The notes beneath the pieces were generated by a model. It was not told the DNA's origin, made no database searches, and saw only the letters and a program-made list of their open reading frames with translations. The position numbers were made by a program, and so were the translations under genes. A stretch of DNA of 64,000 bases from Micavibrio_B sp964633355 (GTDB taxonomy: Bacteria; Pseudomonadota; Alphaproteobacteria; Micavibrionales; Micavibrionaceae), in assembly GCA_964633355.1 (NCBI GenBank), contig CAZWGO010000002.1, positions 62,001 to 126,000 of the forward strand. The letters are read 5' to 3'. How positions within the stretch are numbered: position 1 is the stretch's first letter; each line of letters starts with the position of its first letter. This document shows positions 8,154 through 15,588 of this stretch, piece by piece.

Positions 8154-8167
8154 AAAAGGAGAATGGA

Positions 8168-8722
8168 ATGCTCATAGGATATGCCCGTACATCTACAATC
8201 GACCAAGAAGCAGGGTTGGAAGCTCAGCTTAGAGAGCTGGAGAAGCTAGGCTGCGATAAAGTCTTCCATGAGAAGGTTTCGTCCGTACAGACCCGCAAGC
8301 AACTAGAAGCTGCTTTGGACTACCTTAGAGATGGTGACACCCTTGTAACTACTAAGCTCGATAGACTGGCAAGGTCCGTAGGTCACTTAGGACAGATTCT
8401 CGAAGTCGTCCAGAAAAAGAAAGCTCACCTTAGAATTCTTGACATCAACATCGACACTGGCAGCGCGACCGGAGAACTGGTCCTGAATCTGTTAGGGGCA
8501 ATCGCACAGTTCGAGAGAAAGATTATGTTGGAGCGTCAACGCGAAGGAATAGCCAAGGCAAAGTCTGACGGTAAGTACAAAGGACGTAAGGCGACTGCTG
8601 TAGAAAAGTCTGATGAGGTCATTCAACTCAAGAATGCTGGAGAGCGTCCTGCTGACATAGCCAAACGACTGAACATAGGACGAGCTTCTGTGTATCGAAT
8701 CCTTCAGGGGCAAGAGGCATGA
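8168..8722 (+). CDS. serine recombinase, resolvase/invertase family
   Basis: A 184-residue small serine recombinase. The start at MLIGYARTS is preferred over an in-frame ATG at 8117 because it has an AAAGGAG ribosome site and the family begins there. The nucleophile is Ser9; Arg66 and Arg69 in LDRLARS are the conserved active-site arginines. The C-terminus has a helix-turn-helix (PADIAKRLNIGRASVYRIL). Such enzymes resolve multimers, invert promoters or aid element maintenance. A repeat-rich noncoding region follows directly and could be its target. It runs opposite to the repair/CBASS block. Confidence 0.9.
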   Translation: MLIGYARTSTIDQEAGLEAQLRELEKLGCDKVFHEKVSSVQTRKQLEAALDYLRDGDTLVTTKLDRLARSVGHLGQILEVVQKKKAHLRILDINIDTGSATGELVLNLLGAIAQFERKIMLERQREGIAKAKSDGKYKGRKATAVEKSDEVIQLKNAGERPADIAKRLNIGRASVYRILQGQEA

Positions 8723-8785
8723 TTTAGAATGCTGTTTCTAGGTACGTATGGGGGGCTATTTATGGGGGTCTGGCAGGGGGTCCGC

Positions 8786-8946
8786 TAGGGTAGTAGCCTA
8801 GAGGGTCAGAACGACTCTGTGAGAGGGGTGACCAACAGTAAGAGATGGGTGCTGTAGGATGCCATTTCTACTGCTCCCGTGACTCCGTACAGAGGTTCTG
8901 AGAGTTGTCGGGCAGGTTGGTGGCCTAAAAGCTCAGAACGATTCTG
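8786..8946 (+). repeat. imperfect direct repeat pair, about 127 bp apart
   Basis: Two segments, about 8786-8819 and 8913-8946, share the pattern GTAGCCTA/GTGGCCTA followed by TCAGAACGAYTCTG. The second half (TCAGAACG, then ATTCTG or ACTCTG) is the best conserved part and contains a short inverted repeat (CAGA and TCTG). They lie directly downstream of the serine recombinase gene. Confidence 0.6.
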
Positions 8947-9039
8947 GAGGGCAAAGTATAGACAATTACTGGGTTCATCTATCCAACATTAGACGCTGAA
9001 AAGACCTCAATTCTAAGTGGTTGTTTTTGATAGGCTTTC

Positions 9040-9356
9040 TTCATTATCCAGTTATAGGAAGACCACTGGGTTGATATACCTATTAGATACCTATGGGATA
9101 GCCGACAGGCGAGACAATAGATAACCTGTCTGTACTCCGTCACTAACGTAGCATCTATCGACAGAGATTATTCATTATCCAATATAAGAAGACTGGGAGT
9201 TGAGAGAGACAGACAATGGAAAGGCTACATGTAATCAATGAAGGAATTATTCATTATCCAATAATAGGAAGGTACTGGGTTGATATACCTATAGATACCT
9301 ATGGGATAGCCGACAGGCGAGACAATAGATAACCTATAGACACTCTGTCAGTAACG
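9040..9356 (+). repeat. about 110-bp direct repeat, two copies plus a partial third
   Basis: Copies lie at 9040-9150 and 9250-9356. Both run from TTCATTATCCA through ACTGGGTTGATATACC, a nearly identical central block containing GATAGCCGACAGGCGAGAC, and on to CTAACG or GTAACG. A partial copy of only the first part lies at 9171-9197. The leading part of the copies contains ATTAT-CCA-ATAAT-like inverted repeats, and ATACCTAT is repeated within each copy. Spacing and copy number do not fit CRISPR; iterons or recombination sites are more likely. Confidence 0.75.
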
Positions 9357-9471
9357 ACGAGGATGCTGAAGGCTCTGTAAAAAGTAGCTACTAGCTCTTA
9401 AAGACAACATACATAAAGATACCTCATCCAGACCTGTGAGAAGACTTACGGATGTCTAGTCTATCGAGGGT

Positions 9472-9885
9472 CTACTTACTGGTTCTAACGAGCTTGAGGT
9501 AGCTGTAATGTCCTAAGCCAATAAGCATTGGGGGAAACAAGATAATCTTCCATACCGTATACCAGTCACTATCGTACATGTAGCCAAATGGGTCAAAGGT
9601 GAGAACGTAGCTCAGAACTAGAAAGCACCAGAATCCGCATCCCCAAAGATATAGTCGAGAAGACAAACTGAGGGTTCTGTACTTATCTATAAGTTCATTA
9701 CGATATGCGTAGATCAGAACAGCGGCCAGACCGATTATTGCAAGTGAGAAGATTGCAATGGGGAGAGCCATGCCTGAGCCTATGAACTTGATGAGAGTCA
9801 AGAAAACAACCGCTGGAAGTATGTACCAAACCAAAATGACTCGAATGCGTTCGCCTAGATTTTTAGGGGTGTTATCGTCTTGCAT
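9472..9885 (-). CDS. small four-helix membrane protein, unknown
   Basis: A 137-residue protein with four predicted membrane helices (about residues 15-35, 40-60, 80-100 and 110-130) and a short polar N-terminus. I do not recognise a family. It lies in the mobile element between two noncoding regions and is transcribed away from the DUF4224-integrase pair. Superinfection exclusion, a holin-like role or an immunity function are all possible for a small membrane protein in such a place; none is shown by the sequence. Confidence 0.55.
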   Translation of the reverse strand: MQDDNTPKNLGERIRVILVWYILPAVVFLTLIKFIGSGMALPIAIFSLAIIGLAAVLIYAYRNELIDKYRTLSLSSRLYLWGCGFWCFLVLSYVLTFDPFGYMYDSDWYTVWKIILFPPMLIGLGHYSYLKLVRTSK

Positions 9886-9910
9886 CTTTAAATAGCTCCG
9901 AATGAAAAAG

Positions 9911-10090
9911 TCACCAGTAAGATTGCTCTCGCTGGCGACTGGGTGTTTTCATCCGTATCAAGAGATTCGGCGCGATGCTTTTAGCTTTCGCATTGGACAT
10001 GACATCGCCACCCAGCCATGAGCTGAGGGCGACACACTTCCGGCTGTGTCTTTGCCGCTCTTGATGGGGATGAAAAGCCCCAGACTGCCA
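9911..10090. other. structured noncoding region between divergent genes
   Basis: A long-range inverted repeat has 19-nt arms at 9946-9964 and 10058-10076, pairing at 17 positions plus a G-U wobble. It encloses about 90 nt with a further hairpin GACACA...TGTGTC (10031-10050). Another hairpin of 8-nt arms (GTCACCAG...CTGGCGAC, starting about 9910) lies to the left. The set could fold as a multi-arm RNA or cruciform. It also contains the promoters for the divergent genes on each side. I see no reverse transcriptase, so a retron is not supported. Confidence 0.45.
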
Positions 10091-10159
10091 ATCCGACAAT
10101 CGGCCTGATATTGCCGCAAATCCAACAACAAATCCAACATTAATCCTGAGAGGTCTGAA

Positions 10160-10381
10160 ATGAGCATGTTTCTGACCGAAGAGGACATCATCAATTTAAC
10201 TGGTAAACAAAGGAGAAATGCCCAGATGAAAGAACTGAATATATTAGGAATAACCTTTCGCAAGAGAGGGGATGGTTCGCTGGTCGTAATGACTGCACAC
10301 GTCGAAAAGATACTTGATGGGAAGATTCCGTCAGGTTTAGAATCTACGAACGAAGTTGAGCCGAATTGGGGAGTAGTCTAA
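10160..10381 (+). CDS. DUF4224 domain protein, possible excisionase-like partner of the integrase
   Basis: A 73-residue protein with the DUF4224 pattern: FLTEEDIINLTGKQRRNAQ, then a GITFRKRGDGSLVV segment. DUF4224 proteins are typically encoded just upstream of phage-type tyrosine integrases and are thought to help direct recombination, though this is poorly tested. Its TAA stop overlaps the integrase ATG by one base (TAATG), indicating coupled translation. A GAGAGG ribosome site lies upstream. The next in-frame Met (10166) is an equally possible start. Confidence 0.8.
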   Translation: MSMFLTEEDIINLTGKQRRNAQMKELNILGITFRKRGDGSLVVMTAHVEKILDGKIPSGLESTNEVEPNWGVV

Positions 10382-11469
10382 TGGCAAGGAAAAGAAACAA
10401 AGAGAATGCAGGTCTTCCTAAACGCTGGAGATACACCCGCAACGCTTATTACTATCAAGTCCCTGTAGGCGAAGAGAGTTCATGGGATTTCAAAAAGACC
10501 TTCAGGCTTGGAAAGACATCTACCGAGGCATACGTGGTATGGGCTGAAAGACAGGTCTATATGGACAAAGCCAAGACTGTGGCAGAGCTGCTAGATAGGT
10601 ATGCGTTGGAAGTAGTTCCTCAGAAGAAAGTATCCACTCAGCTTCGTGAAGTTCATCATGTTCGTAAACTGCGTGAGGTGTTCGGTCACATGCCTTTGAA
10701 GAGTCTCAAGCCTCAACATATCTATCAGTACAATGATAAGCGAAGTCAGAAGATAACCCGTGAAGATGGGAAAGTTACTGGTGGTGCAACAACTGCGAGG
10801 CATGAAATTGCAGTCTTAAAGCATGCCTATACTAAAGCGGTTGAGTGGGGATATATCGACAGGCATCCATTTAAGGGCGAGGTTCGTCTTAAAGGTTCCA
10901 CGCCAAGGACTAGATATGTCGAGCACTGGGAAGTAAGGGAATGTCTTGGATTATCCAACAAGCGAAGTAAGGGCAGCGTTAGCCTAGTTCAGGCGTATAT
11001 AAGATTGAAATTAATACTGCCTCTTCGCAAGGGAGACCTGTTGAAGATAAAGGAGGTGGATTTGAAAGAGGACGGTATCCATGTCCAAATCAGTAAGACT
11101 GGAGTTTCTAAAATATTTGCATGGACACCAGACCTGAAAAGGGCAGTAGATGCGGTCAAGGCTGCCAGAGGAGTTCATATCTCGCCATACTTATTCTGTA
11201 CCACCAAGGGTAGGAGTTATATCGATGAGAAGACTGGCAAGGTCGAGGGCTGGGATTCAATGTGGCAAAGGTTCATGAAGCGAGTGCTTTCAGAAACTCA
11301 GGTCAATGAGAGCTTCACAGAGCATGACTTAAGGGCGAAGTCGGCTAGTGATGCAGAATCAACTCATGCTGCAAGTATCCTGCTAGCTCATAAGGACTCT
11401 AAGGTAACTGCTGACCATTATCGTAGGAAGGTAGAGGTGATTATTCCGGCAAAGGACCTGTTTGAATAG
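10381..11469 (+). CDS. tyrosine-type site-specific integrase
   Basis: A 362-residue phage-type integrase. The start at 10381 is chosen because it overlaps the DUF4224 stop; an in-frame ATG at 10366 is less likely. Catalytic residues can be assigned: Arg216 in LPLRKGD, Lys239, His315 and Arg318 in EHDLR, His337 in LLAHKD, and nucleophile Tyr347 in DHYRR. The N-terminal part (1-60) is a probable arm-binding domain, followed by a core-binding SAM-like domain. It ends 62 bp from the tRNA-Arg gene that it evidently used as attachment site. Its stop codon overlaps one of the repeated putative arm sites. Confidence 0.95.
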   Translation: MARKRNKENAGLPKRWRYTRNAYYYQVPVGEESSWDFKKTFRLGKTSTEAYVVWAERQVYMDKAKTVAELLDRYALEVVPQKKVSTQLREVHHVRKLREVFGHMPLKSLKPQHIYQYNDKRSQKITREDGKVTGGATTARHEIAVLKHAYTKAVEWGYIDRHPFKGEVRLKGSTPRTRYVEHWEVRECLGLSNKRSKGSVSLVQAYIRLKLILPLRKGDLLKIKEVDLKEDGIHVQISKTGVSKIFAWTPDLKRAVDAVKAARGVHISPYLFCTTKGRSYIDEKTGKVEGWDSMWQRFMKRVLSETQVNESFTEHDLRAKSASDAESTHAASILLAHKDSKVTADHYRRKVEVIIPAKDLFE

Positions 11470-11492
11470 TACACATGCGATTGAATAGTACA
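11464..11492 (+). promoter_or_regulatory. putative integrase arm-type sites, right end
   Basis: GAATAGTACA occurs twice in direct orientation at 11464-11473 and 11483-11492, 19 bp apart, between the end of the integrase gene and attR. The AATAGTAC core also occurs twice just inside attL. Repeats near both ends of an integrase-driven element fit arm-type integrase binding sites. This is inference. Confidence 0.5.
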
Positions 11493-11530
11493 TTCACAGA
11501 TTTTGGAGGTGGCCTAAACTGTTGCAGGAG

Positions 11531-11575
11531 TGGTGTTCCCGACAGGATTTGAACCTGTGGCCTTCAGTTTAGGAA
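11531..11575. repeat. attR: element copy of the tRNA-Arg 3' end
   Basis: These 45 bases form the 3' part of the intact tRNA-Arg(CCT) gene and are identical to 2265-2309. By the usual logic of tRNA-targeting integrases, this segment came in with the element and restored the tRNA gene on integration. The crossover must lie somewhere within the repeat. Confidence 0.92.
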
Positions 11576-11607
11576 ACCGATGCTCTATCCACCTGAGCTA
11601 CGGGAAC
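11531..11607 (-). tRNA. tRNA-Arg (anticodon CCT)
   Basis: A 77-nt tRNA gene on the minus strand. The acceptor stem pairs GTTCCCG with CGGGAAC, followed by discriminator A and an encoded CCA. The D arm contains TAGCTCAGGTGGATAGAGCA. The anticodon stem TCGGT/ACTGA closes a TTCCTAA loop, giving anticodon CCT (reads AGG). The T arm is CACAGGTTCAAATCCTGTC. Its 3' end was rebuilt by the integrated element, so the gene stays functional. Confidence 0.95.
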
Positions 11608-11613
11608 GGATGG

Positions 11614-12756
11614 TTAGCGAATGTAAATTTGGACTTCGCTGGATGTCGCGTCGGAGCTTGGCGCTGTGGAGATATCGATCTGATCTCCTGGAACGCCCAT
11701 TTCAGTCATGCTGCGCAGGACTTTTTCGGCATTACGGCGGGCCTTGGTGTTCTCGATAGCCATTTGCGCCGTATTACCAACGCTTGGGTGAACCGCGACG
11801 ACTTCGTAACGCGCATTCGGGTACTTTGCCATCGCTTCATTCATGCCCATATACAGGGCTTGTTGATAATTCACGTTTGGACGGTCAAAGCGGATTTTAG
11901 CCAAGGGGCGTGGGTTGCTCGGAGCTGGCGGAGCGGCAGGTGTTGCAGTCGCGGCCTGCTGCAGAATAGTCGATTCTTTCGCAACGGAAGAGAACGGGCG
12001 GTTAGCCAGATTTTTTCCGTATAAATCACCATTGGAAACGGCAAGCGTCAGTGTGCGAAGATTGTTACGTTCTGTATTCAGATAAGCCGAAGTTCTGGAA
12101 GTATCATCGCTAATATTATTTTGCAGACGATCAATTACAGTAACCGTATTATTGATGCTGTCCTCCATCTGGGCAAGAAGAACATGATCTTCTTCAACCG
12201 CGCCTGTCAGGCCGTAAGCTGCGCGTGTTCCTTCTAATAAGAAAGAGGCCATGGATGAAGCGTTTGCCGCTTCGATGGACAAATCGTTCAAACGCTGTGC
12301 ATTGTTTTCAAGTTGATCGAGACTCGATTGAGCTGTCGATAAGCGTTGCAGCAGGCGAGGATTACCGGGTGTCGTTCCTGACTGTAATTGAGTGCTGATG
12401 GTCGCAACGCTCGCATAATATTCTGCCGAGGTCGTTTGGTTGGTTTTTTGAAGATTTAGAAGTTTTTGGGAAATAGAACCGACATTCGATTGCAATCCTG
12501 TCAGGTCGCGCTGAATATCATTGATCTTGCGCGATACCATCGTACTGCCTTGCTCGTAATACGATCCAAGCAATTGATTGGGTGTAATGACTGGCGACAA
12601 TGTCGGCTTCGCGTAAACCTGGCTTGCCAAAGAAGCGGGCAGGGGGTCGTTGCTAACGATCAGTGCAGGTGTACGGGCAAAAGCCGGGTTTGCGGCGGAT
12701 ATCACGAAAACTGATACGGATAGAACCAGTGTCGATAAAAAGGGTGATTTTAACAT
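11614..12756 (-). CDS. exported coiled-coil protein with OmpA-like C-terminal region
   Basis: A 380-residue protein with a signal peptide (cleavage near AFA-RTPA, about residue 27). Residues 70-230 are Gln/Ser/Asn-rich and helical, probably coiled coil. A short Ala/Pro linker (about 270-282) follows. The C-terminal 95 residues (RFDRPNVNYQQALY, then NARYEVVAVHP and an ENTKARRNAEKV helix) resemble the OmpA-like peptidoglycan-binding fold in layout. It is probably periplasmic or outer-membrane linked. No specific function can be assigned. It ends 6 bp from the 5' end of tRNA-Arg(CCT). Confidence 0.6.
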   Translation of the reverse strand: MLKSPFLSTLVLSVSVFVISAANPAFARTPALIVSNDPLPASLASQVYAKPTLSPVITPNQLLGSYYEQGSTMVSRKINDIQRDLTGLQSNVGSISQKLLNLQKTNQTTSAEYYASVATISTQLQSGTTPGNPRLLQRLSTAQSSLDQLENNAQRLNDLSIEAANASSMASFLLEGTRAAYGLTGAVEEDHVLLAQMEDSINNTVTVIDRLQNNISDDTSRTSAYLNTERNNLRTLTLAVSNGDLYGKNLANRPFSSVAKESTILQQAATATPAAPPAPSNPRPLAKIRFDRPNVNYQQALYMGMNEAMAKYPNARYEVVAVHPSVGNTAQMAIENTKARRNAEKVLRSMTEMGVPGDQIDISTAPSSDATSSEVQIYIR

Positions 12757-13020
12757 TTCTGAATGATCTCTCTAAAAACTGCCGCCGAATCCGTAAGCGG
12801 AATCGCTAAATCTTTGTAACTTATGGAATTGTGACCTTTGATTGTCAAGCAGCATATCGGGTTATTCCACATTCATTGCAGATAAATTCCTTTTGATTTA
12901 CGAAATTATTTCAGCCTGTTAGGGGAGTTTGGACGAAAGCGCTTTAAGCTAAATTTAGACTCTTTTTCTCTTGCATCTTGGAAAGGCTTCGCATAGTTTC
13001 TGGCAACTTTTTCAAAAGAC

Positions 13021-13097
13021 GCACCCGTAGCTCAACTGGATAGAGCACCTGACTACGGATCAGGAGGTTAGGAGTTCGAACCTCTTCGGGTGCGCCA
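13021..13097 (+). tRNA. tRNA-Arg (anticodon ACG)
   Basis: A 77-nt tRNA gene. Acceptor stem GCACCCG/CGGGTGC, discriminator G and encoded CCA are all present. The anticodon stem CCTGA/TCAGG closes a CTACGGA loop, giving anticodon ACG for CGN arginine codons (A34 is normally edited to inosine). The T arm contains GAGTTCGAACCTC. It shows no sign of element insertion at its 3' end. Confidence 0.97.
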
Positions 13098-13145
13098 TTA
13101 TCAATATAATTTCAGTTATTTACGAAGAATTTCTAAGGTTTTGGC

Positions 13146-13601
13146 TTAGTCTTCGAGGCTTAGGCCGCCACTTGCATTTAATATGTCGCCTTCTGAATTT
13201 CTTTGTAAAGCGTCAGTCGCAATATCCAGTACAATATTGAATTCCGATATATCCAGCTTCTTTTTGGCATGTTTTGGCAGCATTATCTTATTAGAGATGC
13301 AATATTCTATAAGGGCAGAGCTTATAAAATCTGCTGTGAGATTGAAGTATTTATGCTCCAGAGTTTTACCATCGAAGAATGTGACGATAACCGATCTCGC
13401 TTTTTGCTCAATATTGTATTGCTTTTGTATATTACTCAGTTGTTGTTTCATCGGGTGGTGTTCGTATTCTGAGGTTCCTGCGAAACTGGCGCGGATGATA
13501 TTCCCCGATGAAAAGGTCATGTCGAACTTTTTGCCATAATTAACCAGCGCTTCCGTGGATTCGCTATGGGAAAAAACAATTCTTCTAACTTCTTGGGGCA
13601 T
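13146..13601 (-). CDS. hypothetical cytoplasmic protein
   Basis: A 151-residue protein with no signal peptide or membrane helix and no family I recognise. It has a beta-rich first half and a helical second half. The frame is uninterrupted. It lies downstream of tRNA-Arg(ACG) on the opposite strand and is divergent from the pilus cluster, with 138 bp between it and the pilus ATPase start. An overlapping plus-strand frame looks like a shadow. Confidence 0.6.
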   Translation of the reverse strand: MPQEVRRIVFSHSESTEALVNYGKKFDMTFSSGNIIRASFAGTSEYEHHPMKQQLSNIQKQYNIEQKARSVIVTFFDGKTLEHKYFNLTADFISSALIEYCISNKIMLPKHAKKKLDISEFNIVLDIATDALQRNSEGDILNASGGLSLED

Positions 13602-13739
13602 AAGCGAAACTTACTTTTAAATCTGGTTTTATAATAAGTTAGCTGAAAGTGGAAATAAAGAAATATTAATAAATTGCCGTTACCCTCTTTAAACGGGCCC
13701 GCCCATTTCTGCGTTTTTCTATGTTTCAATCCAATTTAA

Positions 13740-15566
13740 GTGAGCAAAATGGAAGAAGTAGCTGTTTTCACAGGTAGTATGGATCCCGAGGTAGGTGGCA
13801 AGGCCACTCCTGATCAGCCTAGTGCGACTCTAACCCCGGCTGAGATGAATGCCGTAGCTGCTCAGTTAAATCTACAGGAAGAAGCCGCAAAAGGGCGTAT
13901 CGGCGACAGGCTTGTCGGCCAAGGCATTATCACGCCCGATCAATTGAATGTTGCTCTGACGGAAAAGAAAATCTCGGGCAAAATGTTGGGACAAGTTCTC
14001 GTCGATCTGGGTTTTATTAACGAAGGCATGCTCTCAAAATTTCTCGCTGAGGCTGCCGGTTTCGACGTTTTCGATGCTAAAAGCACAATTTTTGACGGAG
14101 ATGCGCTCGGGCTTTTAAGAAAAGAAGACGCGGCTAAGCTTGGTGTTCTTCCTGTGTCTTATCGTGATGGGCAACTCGTTATCGCTCTGGTCGATCCTTA
14201 TGACGTAGTCGCGACTGATAGTTTGCGCCGCATTTTACCAAAAGGCACAAGCATAAAAGTCATGGTCACTTCGCCAAGCGCGTTGAATGACTCGATCGAT
14301 GCTGCCTACGGATATTCAAGTTCTATTTCGGACATTCTAAAAGAATTGGAAAAAGAGGGTTCCGAAGATATTAGCAAGGTCAAAGAGGAGGCTGCTTATC
14401 AGCACCCGATCGTGCGTTTGGTTAATGCTCTTGTGTTTGATGCTGTGAAGCTCGGCGTATCGGATCTTCACTTTGAACCGGAAGAGAATTTCGTTCGACT
14501 TCGCTATCGTCTCGACGGTGTTTTATATACCTCGCAAATCCTTCACAGGCGCCTGTGGAACGGTATTTCCCAGCGTATCAAGATTATTTCCAATTTGAAC
14601 ATTGCCGATAAAATGTCGGCGCAGGATGGTCGCTTTAATTTGAATATCGGCGGGCGTGAAGCCGATTTTCGTGTTTCATCTTTACCGACAGTATGGGGCG
14701 AAAATATAGTCCTGCGGGTTCTGGATAAAAGCAATAACATCATGCCGCTGGATAAATTAGGTTTCAGTCCGCACAACCTTAAGAATATTCAAACGGCGCA
14801 GAGTAAACCTGAAGGTATCATTATCGTTACCGGTCCGACAGGTAGTGGTAAATCAACATCTCTTTATTCGATGTTGAACGCCATCAACAATGTCGACGTT
14901 AATATTCAGACACTTGAAGATCCTGTCGAATACTCTCTTCCCATGATCCGCCAGACACATGTCAAAGAAGGTATTCTTGATTTTGCCGATGGTATTAAAG
15001 CTCTTTTGCGTCAGGATCCGGATATTATCTTTATCGGTGAGATTCGCGACGGCATTACAGGCGAGATGGCTCTGAAAGCGGCTATGACGGGTCACCAGGT
15101 TTATACAACCCTTCACACAAACGACTCTTTCGGGGCGATTCCGCGTCTTGTCGATCTGGGGCTAAAGCCGGGTATGATTGCCGGAACTATTATAGCCGTT
15201 TTTGCGCAGCGTCTGGTTCGCCGCCTTTGTGTCAATTGTAAAGAAGAGCATGTTGCCACAGAGGAAGAATGTAAAATTCTGGGGGTTGATACGGCCAGCC
15301 CGCCTAAAATTTTCCATGCGAAGGCCGGGGGGTGTCCAATGTGTAAGGGGCAGGGATATAAAGGCCGCGTTGCGGTTGCAGAAATTTTGCTTCTTAACGA
15401 TGATTTAGACGAAATCATCGCGCGCGGAGGGACGAAAGTTGAATTACGCCGGATGGCAAAACAACAGGGATTCAAAAGTATGAGGGATGATGGTATGATC
15501 AAAGTCCTAGACGGCTTGACCAGTATTCCGGAAGTCGCTGGCAACATCGATATTACAAAAGAATAA
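13740..15566 (+). CDS. type IV pilus assembly ATPase (PilB/MshE/GspE family)
   Basis: A 608-residue secretion ATPase that powers pilus extension. It has an N-terminal MshEN-type domain (about residues 50-190), typical of PilB/MshE. The ATPase core carries Walker A GPTGSGKS at 365-372, Walker B around DPDIIFIGEIRD (Glu434) and a tetracysteine zinc site (CVNC then CPMC). The start is GTG at 13740; ATG at 13749 is an alternative, and neither has a strong ribosome site. It heads a long same-strand pilus gene cluster. Confidence 0.93.
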   Translation: MSKMEEVAVFTGSMDPEVGGKATPDQPSATLTPAEMNAVAAQLNLQEEAAKGRIGDRLVGQGIITPDQLNVALTEKKISGKMLGQVLVDLGFINEGMLSKFLAEAAGFDVFDAKSTIFDGDALGLLRKEDAAKLGVLPVSYRDGQLVIALVDPYDVVATDSLRRILPKGTSIKVMVTSPSALNDSIDAAYGYSSSISDILKELEKEGSEDISKVKEEAAYQHPIVRLVNALVFDAVKLGVSDLHFEPEENFVRLRYRLDGVLYTSQILHRRLWNGISQRIKIISNLNIADKMSAQDGRFNLNIGGREADFRVSSLPTVWGENIVLRVLDKSNNIMPLDKLGFSPHNLKNIQTAQSKPEGIIIVTGPTGSGKSTSLYSMLNAINNVDVNIQTLEDPVEYSLPMIRQTHVKEGILDFADGIKALLRQDPDIIFIGEIRDGITGEMALKAAMTGHQVYTTLHTNDSFGAIPRLVDLGLKPGMIAGTIIAVFAQRLVRRLCVNCKEEHVATEEECKILGVDTASPPKIFHAKAGGCPMCKGQGYKGRVAVAEILLLNDDLDEIIARGGTKVELRRMAKQQGFKSMRDDGMIKVLDGLTSIPEVAGNIDITKE

Positions 15567-15588
15567 CACGAATTGCAGGGTGTAAGAT

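Larger units (their letters stand above)
8723..9471. other. repeat-rich noncoding region of the element
   Basis: About 750 bp between the recombinase and the small membrane protein gene has no credible coding frame. It contains two families of direct repeats (listed separately). Such a stretch in a small integrative element could be a replication origin with iterons, a recombinase target, a packaging site or a noncoding RNA. The sequence alone does not decide between these. Confidence 0.6.
2265..11575. mobile_element. integrative element in tRNA-Arg(CCT), about 9.27 kb
   Basis: The element is bounded by a 45-bp perfect direct repeat. The right copy is the 3' part of an intact tRNA-Arg(CCT) gene; the left copy is a stranded fragment of it. 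A tyrosine integrase lies next to the tRNA copy, as expected for this class. Cargo from left to right: Cap15-like effector, CD-NTase, UmuC, UmuD, SRAP protein, PD-(D/E)xK-like protein, serine recombinase, repeat-rich noncoding DNA, small membrane protein, DUF4224 protein and integrase. I see no capsid, portal, terminase, relaxase or type IV secretion gene. It is therefore not a complete phage or conjugative element, and may be a satellite or need a helper. Confidence 0.9.

Noticed and set aside
9040..9356. Possible CRISPR array
   Set aside because: Only two full copies and one partial, with unequal spacing, copies of about 110 bp and no cas genes.
9911..10090. Retron msr-msd
   Set aside because: The inverted arms fit, but no reverse transcriptase is encoded within the element.
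2265..11575. Prophage
   Set aside because: No capsid, portal, tail, terminase or lysis gene is present; only an integrase and accessory genes.
13183..13539. 118-residue plus-strand frame opposite the unknown gene at 13146
   Set aside because: The minus-strand frame is longer, and this one has no ribosome site.
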